From assembly GCA_944387405.1 (NCBI GenBank), contig CALXET010000001.1:382969-446968 (forward strand): 64,000 bases of DNA. Direction: 5' to 3'. This DNA is from an uncultured Clostridia bacterium (GTDB lineage: Bacteria > Bacillota > Clostridia > TANB77 > CAG-508). This document shows positions 24,798 through 33,565 of the stretch, piece by piece (the stretch's first letter is position 1; each line of letters starts with the position of its first letter). A program made the position numbers and the translations under genes. A model generated the notes under the pieces. The model worked only from the letters and a program-made list of their open reading frames with translations, made no database searches and was not told the origin of the DNA.

Positions 24798-25922
24798 TTA
24801 TTTTATCTCTAATGCTTCACAAGATTTTTCAAGCTCTTCTCTTATTTTTATATGTTGTGGACATACTTCTTCACATTTTCCACATTTAATACACTCATTT
24901 GCTCTTTTTAGCCCATGACCAGATACAAGCCAATTCTCTTGATGTTTAGCGCTTTTCATATCATTATATAATGTAAGCATATTCATTGCAGTAAAAGTTC
25001 CTGAAATCACAATATGCATTGGACAAACTTTAGCACAATAATTACAAGTTGTACATTGTATTATATCAATAGATTTTAATATTTCTTGTGCTTCATTAAT
25101 TGTTTTTTCCTCATCTTCTGATAATCCTTTAAAATCTTTCATAAAAGATAAATTATCTTCCATTTGTTCTATATTACTCATACCAGATAAAACTGTAATT
25201 ACTCCATCTAAATTTGCAGCAAACTTTATTGCCCAAGAAGCAAATGAAGCATCTGGATTTTTCTTTTTAAATACTTCTTTAACTTTTTCTGGTGGATTTG
25301 CAAGCATGCCTCCTTTTACTGGTTCCATTATAATTACTGGTTTTCCATGTTTTCTTGCTACTTCATAACATTGTTTAGATTTAATAGCTGGATTTTCCCA
25401 GTCTGCATAATTAATTTGTAATTGAACAAATTCCATTTCAGGATGTTTTGTAAGTATTTCATCTAACTCTTCTGGTGTTGAATGGAAAGAAAATCCTGCA
25501 TGTTTAATCTTTCCTTCTTTTTTCATTTCTAAAATCCAATTCCACATATCAAAATCATCAAAAGCTTTTGTTCTATGTTCTCCTAAATTATGTAATAAAT
25601 AGAAATCAAAATATCCTGCTCCTGTTTGTTTTAAAGAGGTTTCAAATTGATTTATTGCATCTTCTCTTGTTTTACAATTTATCCATGCAGCATTTTTTGT
25701 AGCTAAGTAAAAACTCTCTCTTGGATATCTTTCAACTAAAGCTTGTCTTATCGCATCTTCTGATCCTGCATATGCCCAAGCTGTATCAAAATATGTAAAT
25801 CCCGCTTCCATAAACTTGTCTACCATTATTTTTGTTTGAGCAACATCAATCTTTCCATCTTTTTGTGGAAGCCTCATTAGACCAAATCCTAATTTTTTAA
25901 TATCTTTTCCTAAATAATCCAT
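24798..25922 (-). CDS. Aldo/keto reductase with C-terminal ferredoxin domain
   Basis: 374 residues. The AKR barrel shows GFGLMRLPQKDG, the catalytic-type FDTAWAYAGSE (Asp, Tyr), and FYLATKNA. The C-terminal 90 residues carry two CxxCxxCxxxCP clusters (CTTCNYCAKVCPMHI and CIKCGKCEEVCPQHI) for two 4Fe-4S centres. Such iron-sulfur AKRs are common in clostridia, but their physiological substrates are poorly known. It appears to be transcribed alone. Confidence 0.92.
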   Translation of the reverse strand: MDYLGKDIKKLGFGLMRLPQKDGKIDVAQTKIMVDKFMEAGFTYFDTAWAYAGSEDAIRQALVERYPRESFYLATKNAAWINCKTREDAINQFETSLKQTGAGYFDFYLLHNLGEHRTKAFDDFDMWNWILEMKKEGKIKHAGFSFHSTPEELDEILTKHPEMEFVQLQINYADWENPAIKSKQCYEVARKHGKPVIIMEPVKGGMLANPPEKVKEVFKKKNPDASFASWAIKFAANLDGVITVLSGMSNIEQMEDNLSFMKDFKGLSEDEEKTINEAQEILKSIDIIQCTTCNYCAKVCPMHIVISGTFTAMNMLTLYNDMKSAKHQENWLVSGHGLKRANECIKCGKCEEVCPQHIKIREELEKSCEALEIK

Positions 25923-26056
25923 AAAAACTCCTTCTCTTTTTACTAATTTATATTATATTTGTATATTTTTTTAACATTCAAAAAACATAACACTATAGTG
26001 ATTGAAAATCAAATACGATCATAAATTTCCATCTATTTTTTCTTTATATTCCATAT

Positions 26057-26494
26057 TTAACATGTACTTTTATCCTTTTTCCAAGTCATTGTATACTCTA
26101 TTTCATCTGTGTTTTTATCTATACTTTCGCCTGTAATTATAAAACCATTTTTTTTATAAAACTTAATAGCATTTGTGTTTTTCTTATATACACTTAAATT
26201 TAATTTTTCCTTCTCCTCTTTTATTTTATTTAGTAAAGAAGTTCCTATTCCATTATGCTGATTATTTATATCTACAAAAATTCCTTCAATATGATCATTA
26301 TTTAGTCCAATAAATCCTACAATATTTTCATTCATAATATACACATATATATATGCATTTGGTAGAATATCTTTAACATACTCATAATTATTTTTCCAAT
26401 ATTCTTTTGAAATAAAATTATGAGTTCTTATATTTTCTTTTTTCCATATTTCCATTACTTCATCTATATCTTCTTTTTTAAATTTTCTTATCAT
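26057..26494 (-). CDS. GNAT family N-acetyltransferase
   Basis: 145 residues. It opens MIRKFKKEDIDEVMEIWKKEN and has the acetyl-CoA pyrophosphate loop in the NQHNGIGTSLLNKIKEE segment (Q/RxxGxG/A), followed by LSVYKKNTNAIKFYKKNGF, a typical last strand and helix. The substrate cannot be inferred. It is separated by about 36 bp from the flavodoxin-domain gene upstream on the same strand. Confidence 0.88.
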   Translation of the reverse strand: MIRKFKKEDIDEVMEIWKKENIRTHNFISKEYWKNNYEYVKDILPNAYIYVYIMNENIVGFIGLNNDHIEGIFVDINNQHNGIGTSLLNKIKEEKEKLNLSVYKKNTNAIKFYKKNGFIITGESIDKNTDEIEYTMTWKKDKSTC

Positions 26495-26530
26495 TATATC
26501 ATCTCTATCTATTCTAATTTATCACTATCA

Positions 26531-27058
26531 TTATATCTCACTAACTATTTTATCCAAATCAGAAAAATTCACAAAATTTACTTTCTTATTATATGTTTCG
26601 ATCATTGCTTTATTCTCTGATGATAATTTTTCTTGTGGTATATTTTTAACTGCATTGTATAGCAATTTCATCATAGTTTTGTGGAAAAATTTTAATTTTG
26701 AATAATCAATTCCACCTCGTAAATGAAAGATTTTTGCTTTATCATAAATTTCCTTTGAAATTTGAACTTTTATATTATTTCTTATATTATTTATATTCTT
26801 TTCATCTGTTGGATCTGCAAGCCCAACTGTAGCTATTATAATTGTTTTATTTTGTATATTAGTTAATTTTCTTAGCGTTTTAGACATTCCTAAAACACCA
26901 CCAGCATACAATCCGCCTATATAAATAATCTTGTCATACTTATTTATTTCTTGAACATTTTCAAAAGAAATTGCTTCTATATTAGTTCTTTTTGAAAGTT
27001 CTTTTGCGTATTGTTCAGTTGTTCCATAATTAGAACCATATATTATAATATTATTCAT
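26531..27058 (-). CDS. Flavodoxin-domain protein (HemG/flavodoxin_5-like)
   Basis: About 175 residues from the ATG at 27058 (GAGGG six bases upstream). The phosphate loop is IIIYGSNYGTTEQYAKELS, with IIYIGGLYAGGVLGMSK in the middle and IFHLRGGIDYSKL later, typical of flavodoxin_5 proteins related to protoporphyrinogen oxidase HemG. No haem genes are nearby, so a general FMN-dependent redox role is more likely. The upstream gene encodes a small membrane protein. Confidence 0.82.
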   Translation of the reverse strand: MNNIIIYGSNYGTTEQYAKELSKRTNIEAISFENVQEINKYDKIIYIGGLYAGGVLGMSKTLRKLTNIQNKTIIIATVGLADPTDEKNINNIRNNIKVQISKEIYDKAKIFHLRGGIDYSKLKFFHKTMMKLLYNAVKNIPQEKLSSENKAMIETYNKKVNFVNFSDLDKIVSEI

Positions 27059-27094
27059 AACTACCCTCATATCTTATATTTATTTTTATATAAA

Positions 27095-27295
27095 TTATTT
27101 ATCTTTATCTTTTTTTGAAATATATAATGCTAATAATATTATTCCTAGCAAATTAATTCCTATTGATAAGCCTAATAAAAAACCAGAAGTAAATTCACTA
27201 AATGAAGTCATCTCATTGCCACAAAAGAATATGTAGGATAAATATAATAGATTTCCTAGTATTATCATTAATATTCCTGTTTTTCCTTTATTCAT
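27095..27295 (-). CDS. Small two-helix membrane protein
   Basis: 66 residues with two hydrophobic helices (about 6-24, GILMIILGNLLYLSYIFF, and about 35-58, SGFLLGLSIGINLLGIILLA) and a basic C-terminus KKDKDK. An AGGAGG site precedes the start. It lies 37 bp before the flavodoxin-domain gene on the same strand. The function is unknown. Confidence 0.65.
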   Translation of the reverse strand: MNKGKTGILMIILGNLLYLSYIFFCGNEMTSFSEFTSGFLLGLSIGINLLGIILLALYISKKDKDK

Positions 27296-27384
27296 ACGTA
27301 ATTTCCTCCTTAAAATTTAAATACCATAAACATATCTTTTTATTTATATCTAATTTATAATTTCTATTGGGAACTTACTTTTAC

Positions 27385-27693
27385 TTATTTTTTAAACTGT
27401 TTTCTATAATAAATAATTTCTTTATTTAAACTTTGGGCAAATTCTATTTCATTTTTTGTACTTTCTCCAATATAATCATCAATATTTACTACTAATATTG
27501 CATCTGATATCTTTATTCTTTCTTTGTGCATATTTTTAAGTATAATCTTTTCTTCTTTTGTATAATCATCAATATTTTCCTTAGTGGGATATACAATACT
27601 TAACATACAATTTCCTTTTAGTGCATATTCTTCAGTTGCCTTCATAATTTCATCTTTATATTTTAAACTTCCACATACAGTAATTATTTTCAT
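27385..27693 (-). CDS. Nucleoside 2-deoxyribosyltransferase-like small protein
   Basis: 102 residues. The pattern MKIITVCGSLKYKDEI, then MHKERIKISDAILVVNIDDY and GESTKNEIEFAQSLNKEIIYY matches small nucleotide-binding proteins of the deoxyribosyltransferase/DUF4406 fold, in which the final Glu of the STxxEIEFA motif is catalytic. It lies 12 bp from the upstream PHP-domain gene and is probably cotranscribed. The enzymatic substrate is unknown. Confidence 0.7.
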   Translation of the reverse strand: MKIITVCGSLKYKDEIMKATEEYALKGNCMLSIVYPTKENIDDYTKEEKIILKNMHKERIKISDAILVVNIDDYIGESTKNEIEFAQSLNKEIIYYRKQFKK

Positions 27694-27705
27694 TTAATTT
27701 CTCCT

Positions 27706-28581
27706 CTAATTTATCCACTCTTCTATAAATTCTTTTGAAATATTTAAACTGCCCTTTCCACATCCTATTTCTATATTTGCTTTCCTTTTTCCATGAAAAT
27801 CACTTCCACCACTTATGAATAGATTATTTTTTCTTGCATATTTTACTAAAACATCTTTTTTATTATCATCTTCTGAAGATGGATGGAAACATTCTATTCC
27901 ATCTAATTCAGTCTCTTTTCTTAATTCATCAATAAATTTAATTGTATCTAAAAATTTATATTCAAACGGATGAGCTAAAAAAGCTTTTCCACCGGATGTA
28001 TGGATAATATCTATTATTTCTTTATATTTAGGTCTAAATTCATTTCTATTTATAAAAAAATCACTTTCAGGGTTAGCTAAACCTTTTCTATAGAAGATTC
28101 CTCCAGACTCTGTAAGTTCTCCTAATACATTATAATTTTCTTTATGTTTCATTAATTCTTCATATATATGTATCTCTATAAAGTCATTTACTGGAATATG
28201 TTTATTTCTTATACTTTTATCATAAATCAATCCTTTTTTATCACAAATATCTAATAATATATCACCACAAATTTTTTGTTGTTTATTTAAGTTTTCTTCA
28301 GAATAATATTTTTGGCGCCATTCATTTATAATATTTGTATCTATATTATATCCTAATATTTCAATATTTCTATTTCCAAATACTGCATTTAACTCAACAC
28401 CTTTTATAATTTTTCCAGAAAAAATATTATCTAATTTAAACCCTTCATCATTATATTGCTCACACGTATTATGATCAGTTATAGAGATATAATCTAATTT
28501 TCTTTCTTCACACACTTCTAATAACTCTTTAATATTTTTATCTCCATCTGAATAATTTGAATGTATATGCATATCAACCAT
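27706..28581 (-). CDS. PHP-domain phosphoesterase
   Basis: 291 residues of the PHP metal-dependent hydrolase family. Ligand motifs: MVDMHIHSNYSDGD at the N-terminus, SITDHNTCEQY, GVELNA, AFLAHPFEY and SGGSDFHGKRK near the C-terminus. The closest known group is the YciV/RNase AM type, which acts on 3',5'-nucleoside bisphosphates or RNA 5' ends; that assignment is tentative. It is followed by the deoxyribosyltransferase-like gene, which hints at nucleotide salvage or clean-up. Confidence 0.85.
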   Translation of the reverse strand: MVDMHIHSNYSDGDKNIKELLEVCEERKLDYISITDHNTCEQYNDEGFKLDNIFSGKIIKGVELNAVFGNRNIEILGYNIDTNIINEWRQKYYSEENLNKQQKICGDILLDICDKKGLIYDKSIRNKHIPVNDFIEIHIYEELMKHKENYNVLGELTESGGIFYRKGLANPESDFFINRNEFRPKYKEIIDIIHTSGGKAFLAHPFEYKFLDTIKFIDELRKETELDGIECFHPSSEDDNKKDVLVKYARKNNLFISGGSDFHGKRKANIEIGCGKGSLNISKEFIEEWIN

Positions 28582-28643
28582 ATTTTCATCACCTAAATTT
28601 TATTATTATTTTTTTAATTAATATATTATTCACTAATATATAT

Positions 28644-29300
28644 CTATTTTTTTAGAACATATACTAGCCATTTATTTTTATTATCTCCGCCTTCTTTATG
28701 GAATGATTTTATTTTAAAACCTGTTTTAGAAATTAAATTATTTACATCTTCTTCTAAGAAGTATTTATAATATCTTTCTGCATCCATATGATATTCGTTA
28801 GGAAAATCAACCCATTCTTCATCACAAGTTTTTGTTTCTCTATTCATGATATTAAAGATAAATATTCCTCCATTTTCTAAAGCTTTATATACTTTATTTA
28901 AAGCTATATCTAAATCCTCTTTTGTAAAATGTACAAATACTCTCCATGCAAATACTGCAGAATATTTATCTTTAAAATCATCTTCTAAAACATTAAATTT
29001 AATAGTATTTTCTATCTTAGATTTAGTCTCATCTATAAATGCATCTGCTATATCGCTTGCAGTAACATTATATCCTAATTCTTTTATATATTTTGCATTT
29101 TCACCATCTGCTGATCCTATCTCAAATACTTTTGAGCCCTTTTCAAGACTATCTAAATTTGTTTTTATAAAATTATGTAATTTCTCTTTTTTACGTTTTG
29201 CTTTTTCCTCATCTAATTTATCATGCTCAATTGTCGTTTTTAAATATGTTGCAGCTTTTCTTTCATAAATTTCTACTGTTTTTTTATTTTCAATACTCAT
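28644..29300 (-). CDS. Class I SAM-dependent methyltransferase
   Basis: 218 residues. Motif I is SKVFEIGSADGENAKYI (about 57-73), with the acidic end of strand 2 in TASDIADAFID and motif IV-like YSAVFAWRVFVHFTKEDL. A single Rossmann-like domain without extra modules. The substrate is unknown; it may be a small molecule. It is transcribed toward the PHP gene but with a gap of about 60 bp. Confidence 0.88.
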   Translation of the reverse strand: MSIENKKTVEIYERKAATYLKTTIEHDKLDEEKAKRKKEKLHNFIKTNLDSLEKGSKVFEIGSADGENAKYIKELGYNVTASDIADAFIDETKSKIENTIKFNVLEDDFKDKYSAVFAWRVFVHFTKEDLDIALNKVYKALENGGIFIFNIMNRETKTCDEEWVDFPNEYHMDAERYYKYFLEEDVNNLISKTGFKIKSFHKEGGDNKNKWLVYVLKK

Positions 29301-29401
29301 AAATTTACCTCTCTTAAATTATATTTTTGCTTTTGATTTTTGATTTTTTTAATTATATACTTTCTATAATCTTTTTACAATTAAAAAATTATAAGAAAAA
29401 A

Positions 29402-29433
29402 CACAAAAGAAAGAATTTCTTCAATCTTTTGTG
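29402..29433 (-). terminator. Terminator after nrdG
   Basis: Minus-strand stem CACAAAAGA/TCTTTTGTG followed by TTTTTTCTT, about 20 bp after the nrdG stop. Confidence 0.75.
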
Positions 29434-29451
29434 CTTATATTTTCTTTATTT

Positions 29452-29943
29452 TTATTTATTAAATAAAGTCACCTCATTATTTTCTCTGCTTTTAGCAACA
29501 TCAATTACTCTTTGATTAGATGAACCTTTCCATTTTAAAGTTGGATCATGAAGTTCATCTTCATAATTTCCATCTACTAAAACATCAATATATTTTAAAG
29601 CATCTTTATCTTTTATATCTTCATATTTAAATCCAGACCAAGCCCATACATTTTTTCCTGGATATTTTTCTTTAAAAGCTTTTGCAAGTTTTGCAGTTCC
29701 TTCAATATTAGAAGGATGCATTGGCTCTCCTCCTAAGATTGAAAGTCCTTTTACTTCATCTTTACCACATAAATCTAAAACTTTATTTATTGTTTCGTCT
29801 GTAAATTCTTTTCCACCTTCAAAATCCCATGTTTCTGGATTAAAGCAATTTTTACAGTGAAAAGGACATCCTTGCATAAATACAGATACTCTAACACCTG
29901 GTCCGTTTGCTATATCCATTTTTCTAATTAAATTATATCTCAT
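29452..29943 (-). CDS. nrdG: Anaerobic ribonucleotide reductase activating protein
   Basis: About 163 residues from the ATG at 29943, one base after the nrdD stop; a longer ORF from 29967 overlaps nrdD without a ribosome-binding site. The radical-SAM cluster motif is CPFHCKNC (CxxxCxxC), with GGEPM and WAWSGFKYEDI following. It uses S-adenosylmethionine to form the glycyl radical on NrdD. The order nrdD-nrdG in one operon is standard. Confidence 0.96.
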   Translation of the reverse strand: MRYNLIRKMDIANGPGVRVSVFMQGCPFHCKNCFNPETWDFEGGKEFTDETINKVLDLCGKDEVKGLSILGGEPMHPSNIEGTAKLAKAFKEKYPGKNVWAWSGFKYEDIKDKDALKYIDVLVDGNYEDELHDPTLKWKGSSNQRVIDVAKSRENNEVTLFNK

Positions 29944-29944
29944 A

Positions 29945-32137
29945 CTAATCAGCCACCTTATTATCAATATGTAAAACTCTTTCTTTTATCTCTTCAGTTC
30001 TTCCTTTATTCCAGAAGTTAGTTCCTATATAACCACATGTACGTCTTGCTACATTTAATGTATTATGATCTCTGTTTCCACAGTTTGGGCAATACCACTC
30101 TAGGTCGTCATCTATTAGAATTTCTCCTGTATAACCACATTTTTGACAATAATCTGATTTAGTATTAAGTTCTGCATACATAATATTATCATAAATAAAT
30201 TGCATAACTTCTATTACAACATCTAGGTTTCCTTGTAAGTTAGGTGTTTCAATATATGAAATAGCTCCACCTGGACTTAATCTTTGGAATTCACTTTCAA
30301 GTTTTAATTTTGTAAATGCATCTATTTCTTCAAAAACAGGAACATGATATGAATTTGTAATATAATTTCTATCTGTAATTCCTTTTACTGTTCCAAATCT
30401 TTCTTTTAAACATCTTGCAAATTTATATGTTGTAGATTCAATTGGTGTACCATAAACAGAATAATCAATATCTTCTTCTTTCTTCCATTTTGCCGTAGCA
30501 TCATTTAAATGTTGCATTACTTTAAGTCCAAATTCTTTTCCTTCACCATTATCTGTATGAGAGTGTCCTGTCATATATTTAACACATTCATAAAGTCCAG
30601 CATATCCAAGTGAAATTGTTGAATATCCATGATGTAATAATTCATGAATTGATTCACCTTTTTCAAGTCTAGCTAGTGCTCCATGTTGCCAAAGAATTGG
30701 TGCAACATCACTTGTAGCATTACTTAATCTCTTATGTCTTATTTGAAGTGCTCTATGGCAAAGTTCAAGTCTTTCATCAAATATTTTCCAGAATTCATCC
30801 ATATCGCCTTTTGAAGATAAAGCAACATCTGGTAAATTGATTGTTACAACACCTTGATTAAATCTTCCATAATATTTACCTTTTCCTTCAACATAATCTT
30901 TTGCTTTTGAAATATTTCCTAAATGCATTGTTCTATCAGGAGTTAAGAATGATCTACATCCCATACATGGATAACAATCTCCATCTCCTAATTCATTTTT
31001 CTTATATTCAAGCATTATTTTTTCAGAAATGTAATCTGGAACCATTCTCTTTGCTGTACATTCAGCAGCAAGTTTAGTTAAATACCAATATTTGCTTCCT
31101 TCACGAACATTATCTTCTTCTAGTATATATAAAAGTTTAGGAAATGCTGGTGTTATATATACACCTTTTTCATTTTTAAATCCTAAAATTCTTTGTTTTA
31201 AAAATTCCTCTATAATCATTGCAAGTTCATCTTTATATTCATCAGTTTCACCTAAATACATACAAACTGATAAAAATGGTGCTTGTCCATTAGTATTTGT
31301 CATAGAATTTACTTGGTAATTAAATGTTTGAACACCGTCTTCAACTTCTTTTTTAGTATCTTGCATTGCAAATTTTTCGCAATCTTCTTTGCTTAATTTT
31401 CTTTCTTTATATTTCTTTAAATATTTTTCATAACTACTTCTTACAAAAGGAGCTAAATGTGTAAGTGATACTGTAGCTCCACCATAACTAGATGATGTAA
31501 CAGCTAAAATAATTTGTGTTGCAATTGTTGCAGCTGTTATAAATCTATGTGGTTTTTCAATCATTACACCATTTATAACTGTTCCATTTTGAAGCATATC
31601 ATTTAAGTTTATAAGTTCACAATTATGAAGTGCATTTTGCGCAAAATAATCAGCATCATGGAAATGTATAATTCCAGCATCATGTGCTGCTACTATATCT
31701 TCAGGAAGAAGAAATCTTCTAGTAATATCTGTACTTGTAATACCTGCTAAATAATCTCTTTGAGTAGTAACAACTTCTGCATTTTTATTAGAATTTTCAC
31801 TATTCCAATATTCATTTTCACCTTCTATTAATTCTTTAATAGATTTATCTGTTGTATTTGCTTTTCTAACTAGTTCTCTTGTATATCTATATGTAATATA
31901 TTTTTTGGCAAGTTCATATTTATCGAATTCCATTAATTTTTCTTCAATTATATCTTGAATATCTTCAACTAATATTCTCTTTTTGTTTAATTCCTCAATA
32001 TATTTAATAATTTCTTCGATTTGTTCTTTATTAACTTTCTTATGTCCTTTTACCTCATTATTAGCCTTTCCTATTGCGACTCTAATCTTTTCTGGATCGT
32101 AATCTACGATATGTCCATCTCTTTTGATAACCTTCAT
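29945..32137 (-). CDS. nrdD: Anaerobic ribonucleoside-triphosphate reductase (class III)
   Basis: 730 residues. An N-terminal ATP-cone (about 1-95; MKVIKRDGHIVDYDPEKIRV) binds allosteric effectors. The ten-stranded barrel includes HNCELINLNDML and the active-site CMGCRSFL region. Near the end are a zinc site of two CxxC pairs (CQKCGYTG, CPNCGNRD) and the glycyl-radical loop RRTCGYIGTN. It makes dNTPs under strict anaerobiosis. It is divergent from a Crp/Fnr-like regulator gene across a 120-bp gap that carries a palindrome. Confidence 0.97.
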   Translation of the reverse strand: MKVIKRDGHIVDYDPEKIRVAIGKANNEVKGHKKVNKEQIEEIIKYIEELNKKRILVEDIQDIIEEKLMEFDKYELAKKYITYRYTRELVRKANTTDKSIKELIEGENEYWNSENSNKNAEVVTTQRDYLAGITSTDITRRFLLPEDIVAAHDAGIIHFHDADYFAQNALHNCELINLNDMLQNGTVINGVMIEKPHRFITAATIATQIILAVTSSSYGGATVSLTHLAPFVRSSYEKYLKKYKERKLSKEDCEKFAMQDTKKEVEDGVQTFNYQVNSMTNTNGQAPFLSVCMYLGETDEYKDELAMIIEEFLKQRILGFKNEKGVYITPAFPKLLYILEEDNVREGSKYWYLTKLAAECTAKRMVPDYISEKIMLEYKKNELGDGDCYPCMGCRSFLTPDRTMHLGNISKAKDYVEGKGKYYGRFNQGVVTINLPDVALSSKGDMDEFWKIFDERLELCHRALQIRHKRLSNATSDVAPILWQHGALARLEKGESIHELLHHGYSTISLGYAGLYECVKYMTGHSHTDNGEGKEFGLKVMQHLNDATAKWKKEEDIDYSVYGTPIESTTYKFARCLKERFGTVKGITDRNYITNSYHVPVFEEIDAFTKLKLESEFQRLSPGGAISYIETPNLQGNLDVVIEVMQFIYDNIMYAELNTKSDYCQKCGYTGEILIDDDLEWYCPNCGNRDHNTLNVARRTCGYIGTNFWNKGRTEEIKERVLHIDNKVAD

Positions 32138-32205
32138 TTGTTTTTTTCTCCTTCCTCGTTTTGTTATTTACAAGTTCTTTATATCAATAATAAATAAAAT
32201 AAAAA

Positions 32206-32221
32206 AGTTGCACTTGCAACT
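32206..32221. promoter_or_regulatory. Perfect palindrome between nrdD and the Crp/Fnr-like gene
   Basis: AGTTGCACTTGCAACT is a 16-bp perfect inverted repeat with six-base arms and a four-base centre. It covers the -35 box of the regulator gene's promoter (TTGCAA 32214-32219, 17-bp spacer, TTAAAA 32237-32242). Its 6-4-6 form resembles an Fnr/Crp half-site pair. A likely operator for autoregulation or nrdDG control. Confidence 0.6.
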
Positions 32222-32260
32222 AAAATATATTCTGTGTTAAAATCAAATCGGGTGATCATT

Positions 32261-32893
32261 ATGAGAAGTCCATTTGATGGATTAACTGAATTTCAAAAAA
32301 ATAAATTATTTATTTTACTCGGCACTCACATCTATCCTTATAAAAAAAATCAAGAAATTTTACCTACTATAAAATATGATAATATTATAGCAATTGTACT
32401 AGATGGATTAGCTGAGATAGTAAATATAGAGTATAATGGGAATGAAACTATTAAAGAAAATTTAGAAAAATATAGTGTATTTGGAACTACTATTACTGGA
32501 ACAAATAATGAAGATTATCAAATAATTGCAAAAAAAGATACTACTATTTTAGTTATAGATTATGATAAGTTAATAAATCCTACAAACTCAAATCATAATT
32601 ATTTTAATATCTTTTATAATAATTTATTTGATATAATAAACACAAAATTCAAAGAGGCAAATGAAAGAATTAGAATTTTAGAAAAAAAACAAATTCGTGA
32701 TAAATTATTAGAGTTTTTTGAAATAGAACATAAAAAAACTCGTCAAAAAAATATTTATCTCAATTTTTCTCTAAAAAGTTTAGCAGATTATTTAGCTGTT
32801 GACCGTTCTGCTATGTTTCGAGAATTAAAACATCTAAAAGAAGAAAAATTCATAGAAGTAAATGGAAGAAGAATAACTTTACTATATAAATAA
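32261..32893 (+). CDS. Crp/Fnr family transcriptional regulator without iron-sulfur cysteines
   Basis: About 210 residues from the ATG at 32261 (GGGTG seven bases upstream); a GTG at 32234 lies inside the predicted promoter and is rejected. A cupin-type sensor domain fills about 1-120, a dimer helix about 120-150 and an HTH_Crp domain the C-terminus (SLKSLADYLAVDRSAMFREL then a wing, FIEVNGRRITLL). There is not one cysteine, so it cannot bind a 4Fe-4S cluster as Fnr does. Divergent from nrdDG; likely controls itself and perhaps those genes. Confidence 0.88.
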   Translation: MRSPFDGLTEFQKNKLFILLGTHIYPYKKNQEILPTIKYDNIIAIVLDGLAEIVNIEYNGNETIKENLEKYSVFGTTITGTNNEDYQIIAKKDTTILVIDYDKLINPTNSNHNYFNIFYNNLFDIINTKFKEANERIRILEKKQIRDKLLEFFEIEHKKTRQKNIYLNFSLKSLADYLAVDRSAMFRELKHLKEEKFIEVNGRRITLLYK

Positions 32894-33056
32894 TAAATTT
32901 TACTTTTTTCTTTTTTTCTTCTATTTTATTTTTGATATTGTAACTTTTTATTATTTATTTAACTTTTTTATCTTTTTATTTTATTATTTCATAATTATTA
33001 AATTTGAGCTATTCATTTAAATTTGATATTATTTATTTTATAAAGGAGGAATTATT

Positions 33057-33467
33057 ATGAGAATTGCTGTAACATACGATAAAGATACTAAAGAGGTGTT
33101 TCAACATTTCGGACACACAAAATATATAAAAATATATGATGTTGAAGATAATAAAATTACATCTGAAACTATTATTGACATCGCTGGAAATGGTCATGGT
33201 GCTATTGCTAGCCTTTTAAAAGAAAATAATGTAGATTCATTAATCTGTGGAGGAATTGGTAGTGGTGCTATAGAAACTTTAAATAATTTAAATATTAAAT
33301 TTTATGGAGGAGTATCTGGAAATGCTGATGAAGCTGTAGATAATCTATTACATAATTCATTAAAATATACAGATAATATAACATGTACACACCACGAAGG
33401 CGAAGATCATGATTGTAATAGCCACAATTGTCACGAGGATAAGCATGGATGTTCTTCAAATCATTAG
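33057..33467 (+). CDS. NifX/NifB-type dinitrogenase cofactor-family protein with His/Cys tail
   Basis: 136 residues. The first 105 match the Nitro_FeMo-Co fold: MRIAVTYDKDTKEVFQHFGH, then SLICGGIGSGAIETL and GVSGNADEAVDNLL. Similar stand-alone proteins occur in many anaerobes without nitrogenase. The last 25 residues are packed with His and Cys (CTHHEGEDHDCNSHNC and CSSNH), an obvious metal-binding tail. A GGAGG site precedes the ATG. It follows the Crp/Fnr-like gene on the same strand after about 160 bp. The metal and role are unknown. Confidence 0.85.
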   Translation: MRIAVTYDKDTKEVFQHFGHTKYIKIYDVEDNKITSETIIDIAGNGHGAIASLLKENNVDSLICGGIGSGAIETLNNLNIKFYGGVSGNADEAVDNLLHNSLKYTDNITCTHHEGEDHDCNSHNCHEDKHGCSSNH

Positions 33468-33493
33468 TAGTATATATTTTAATAAAAAGAAAA

Positions 33494-33530
33494 AAATAGC
33501 GCATATTCGATTTTAGAATATGCGTTATTT
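33494..33530. terminator. Bidirectional terminator between the NifX-like gene and ldh
   Basis: A 15-base stem (GCGCATATTC/GAATATGCGT with A-tract and T-tract extensions) with a seven-base loop. A-run before and T-run after on both strands, lying between converging genes. Confidence 0.8.
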
Positions 33531-33565
33531 TTATTGAATTCAAAAAATTATTTTAATTATATTTT

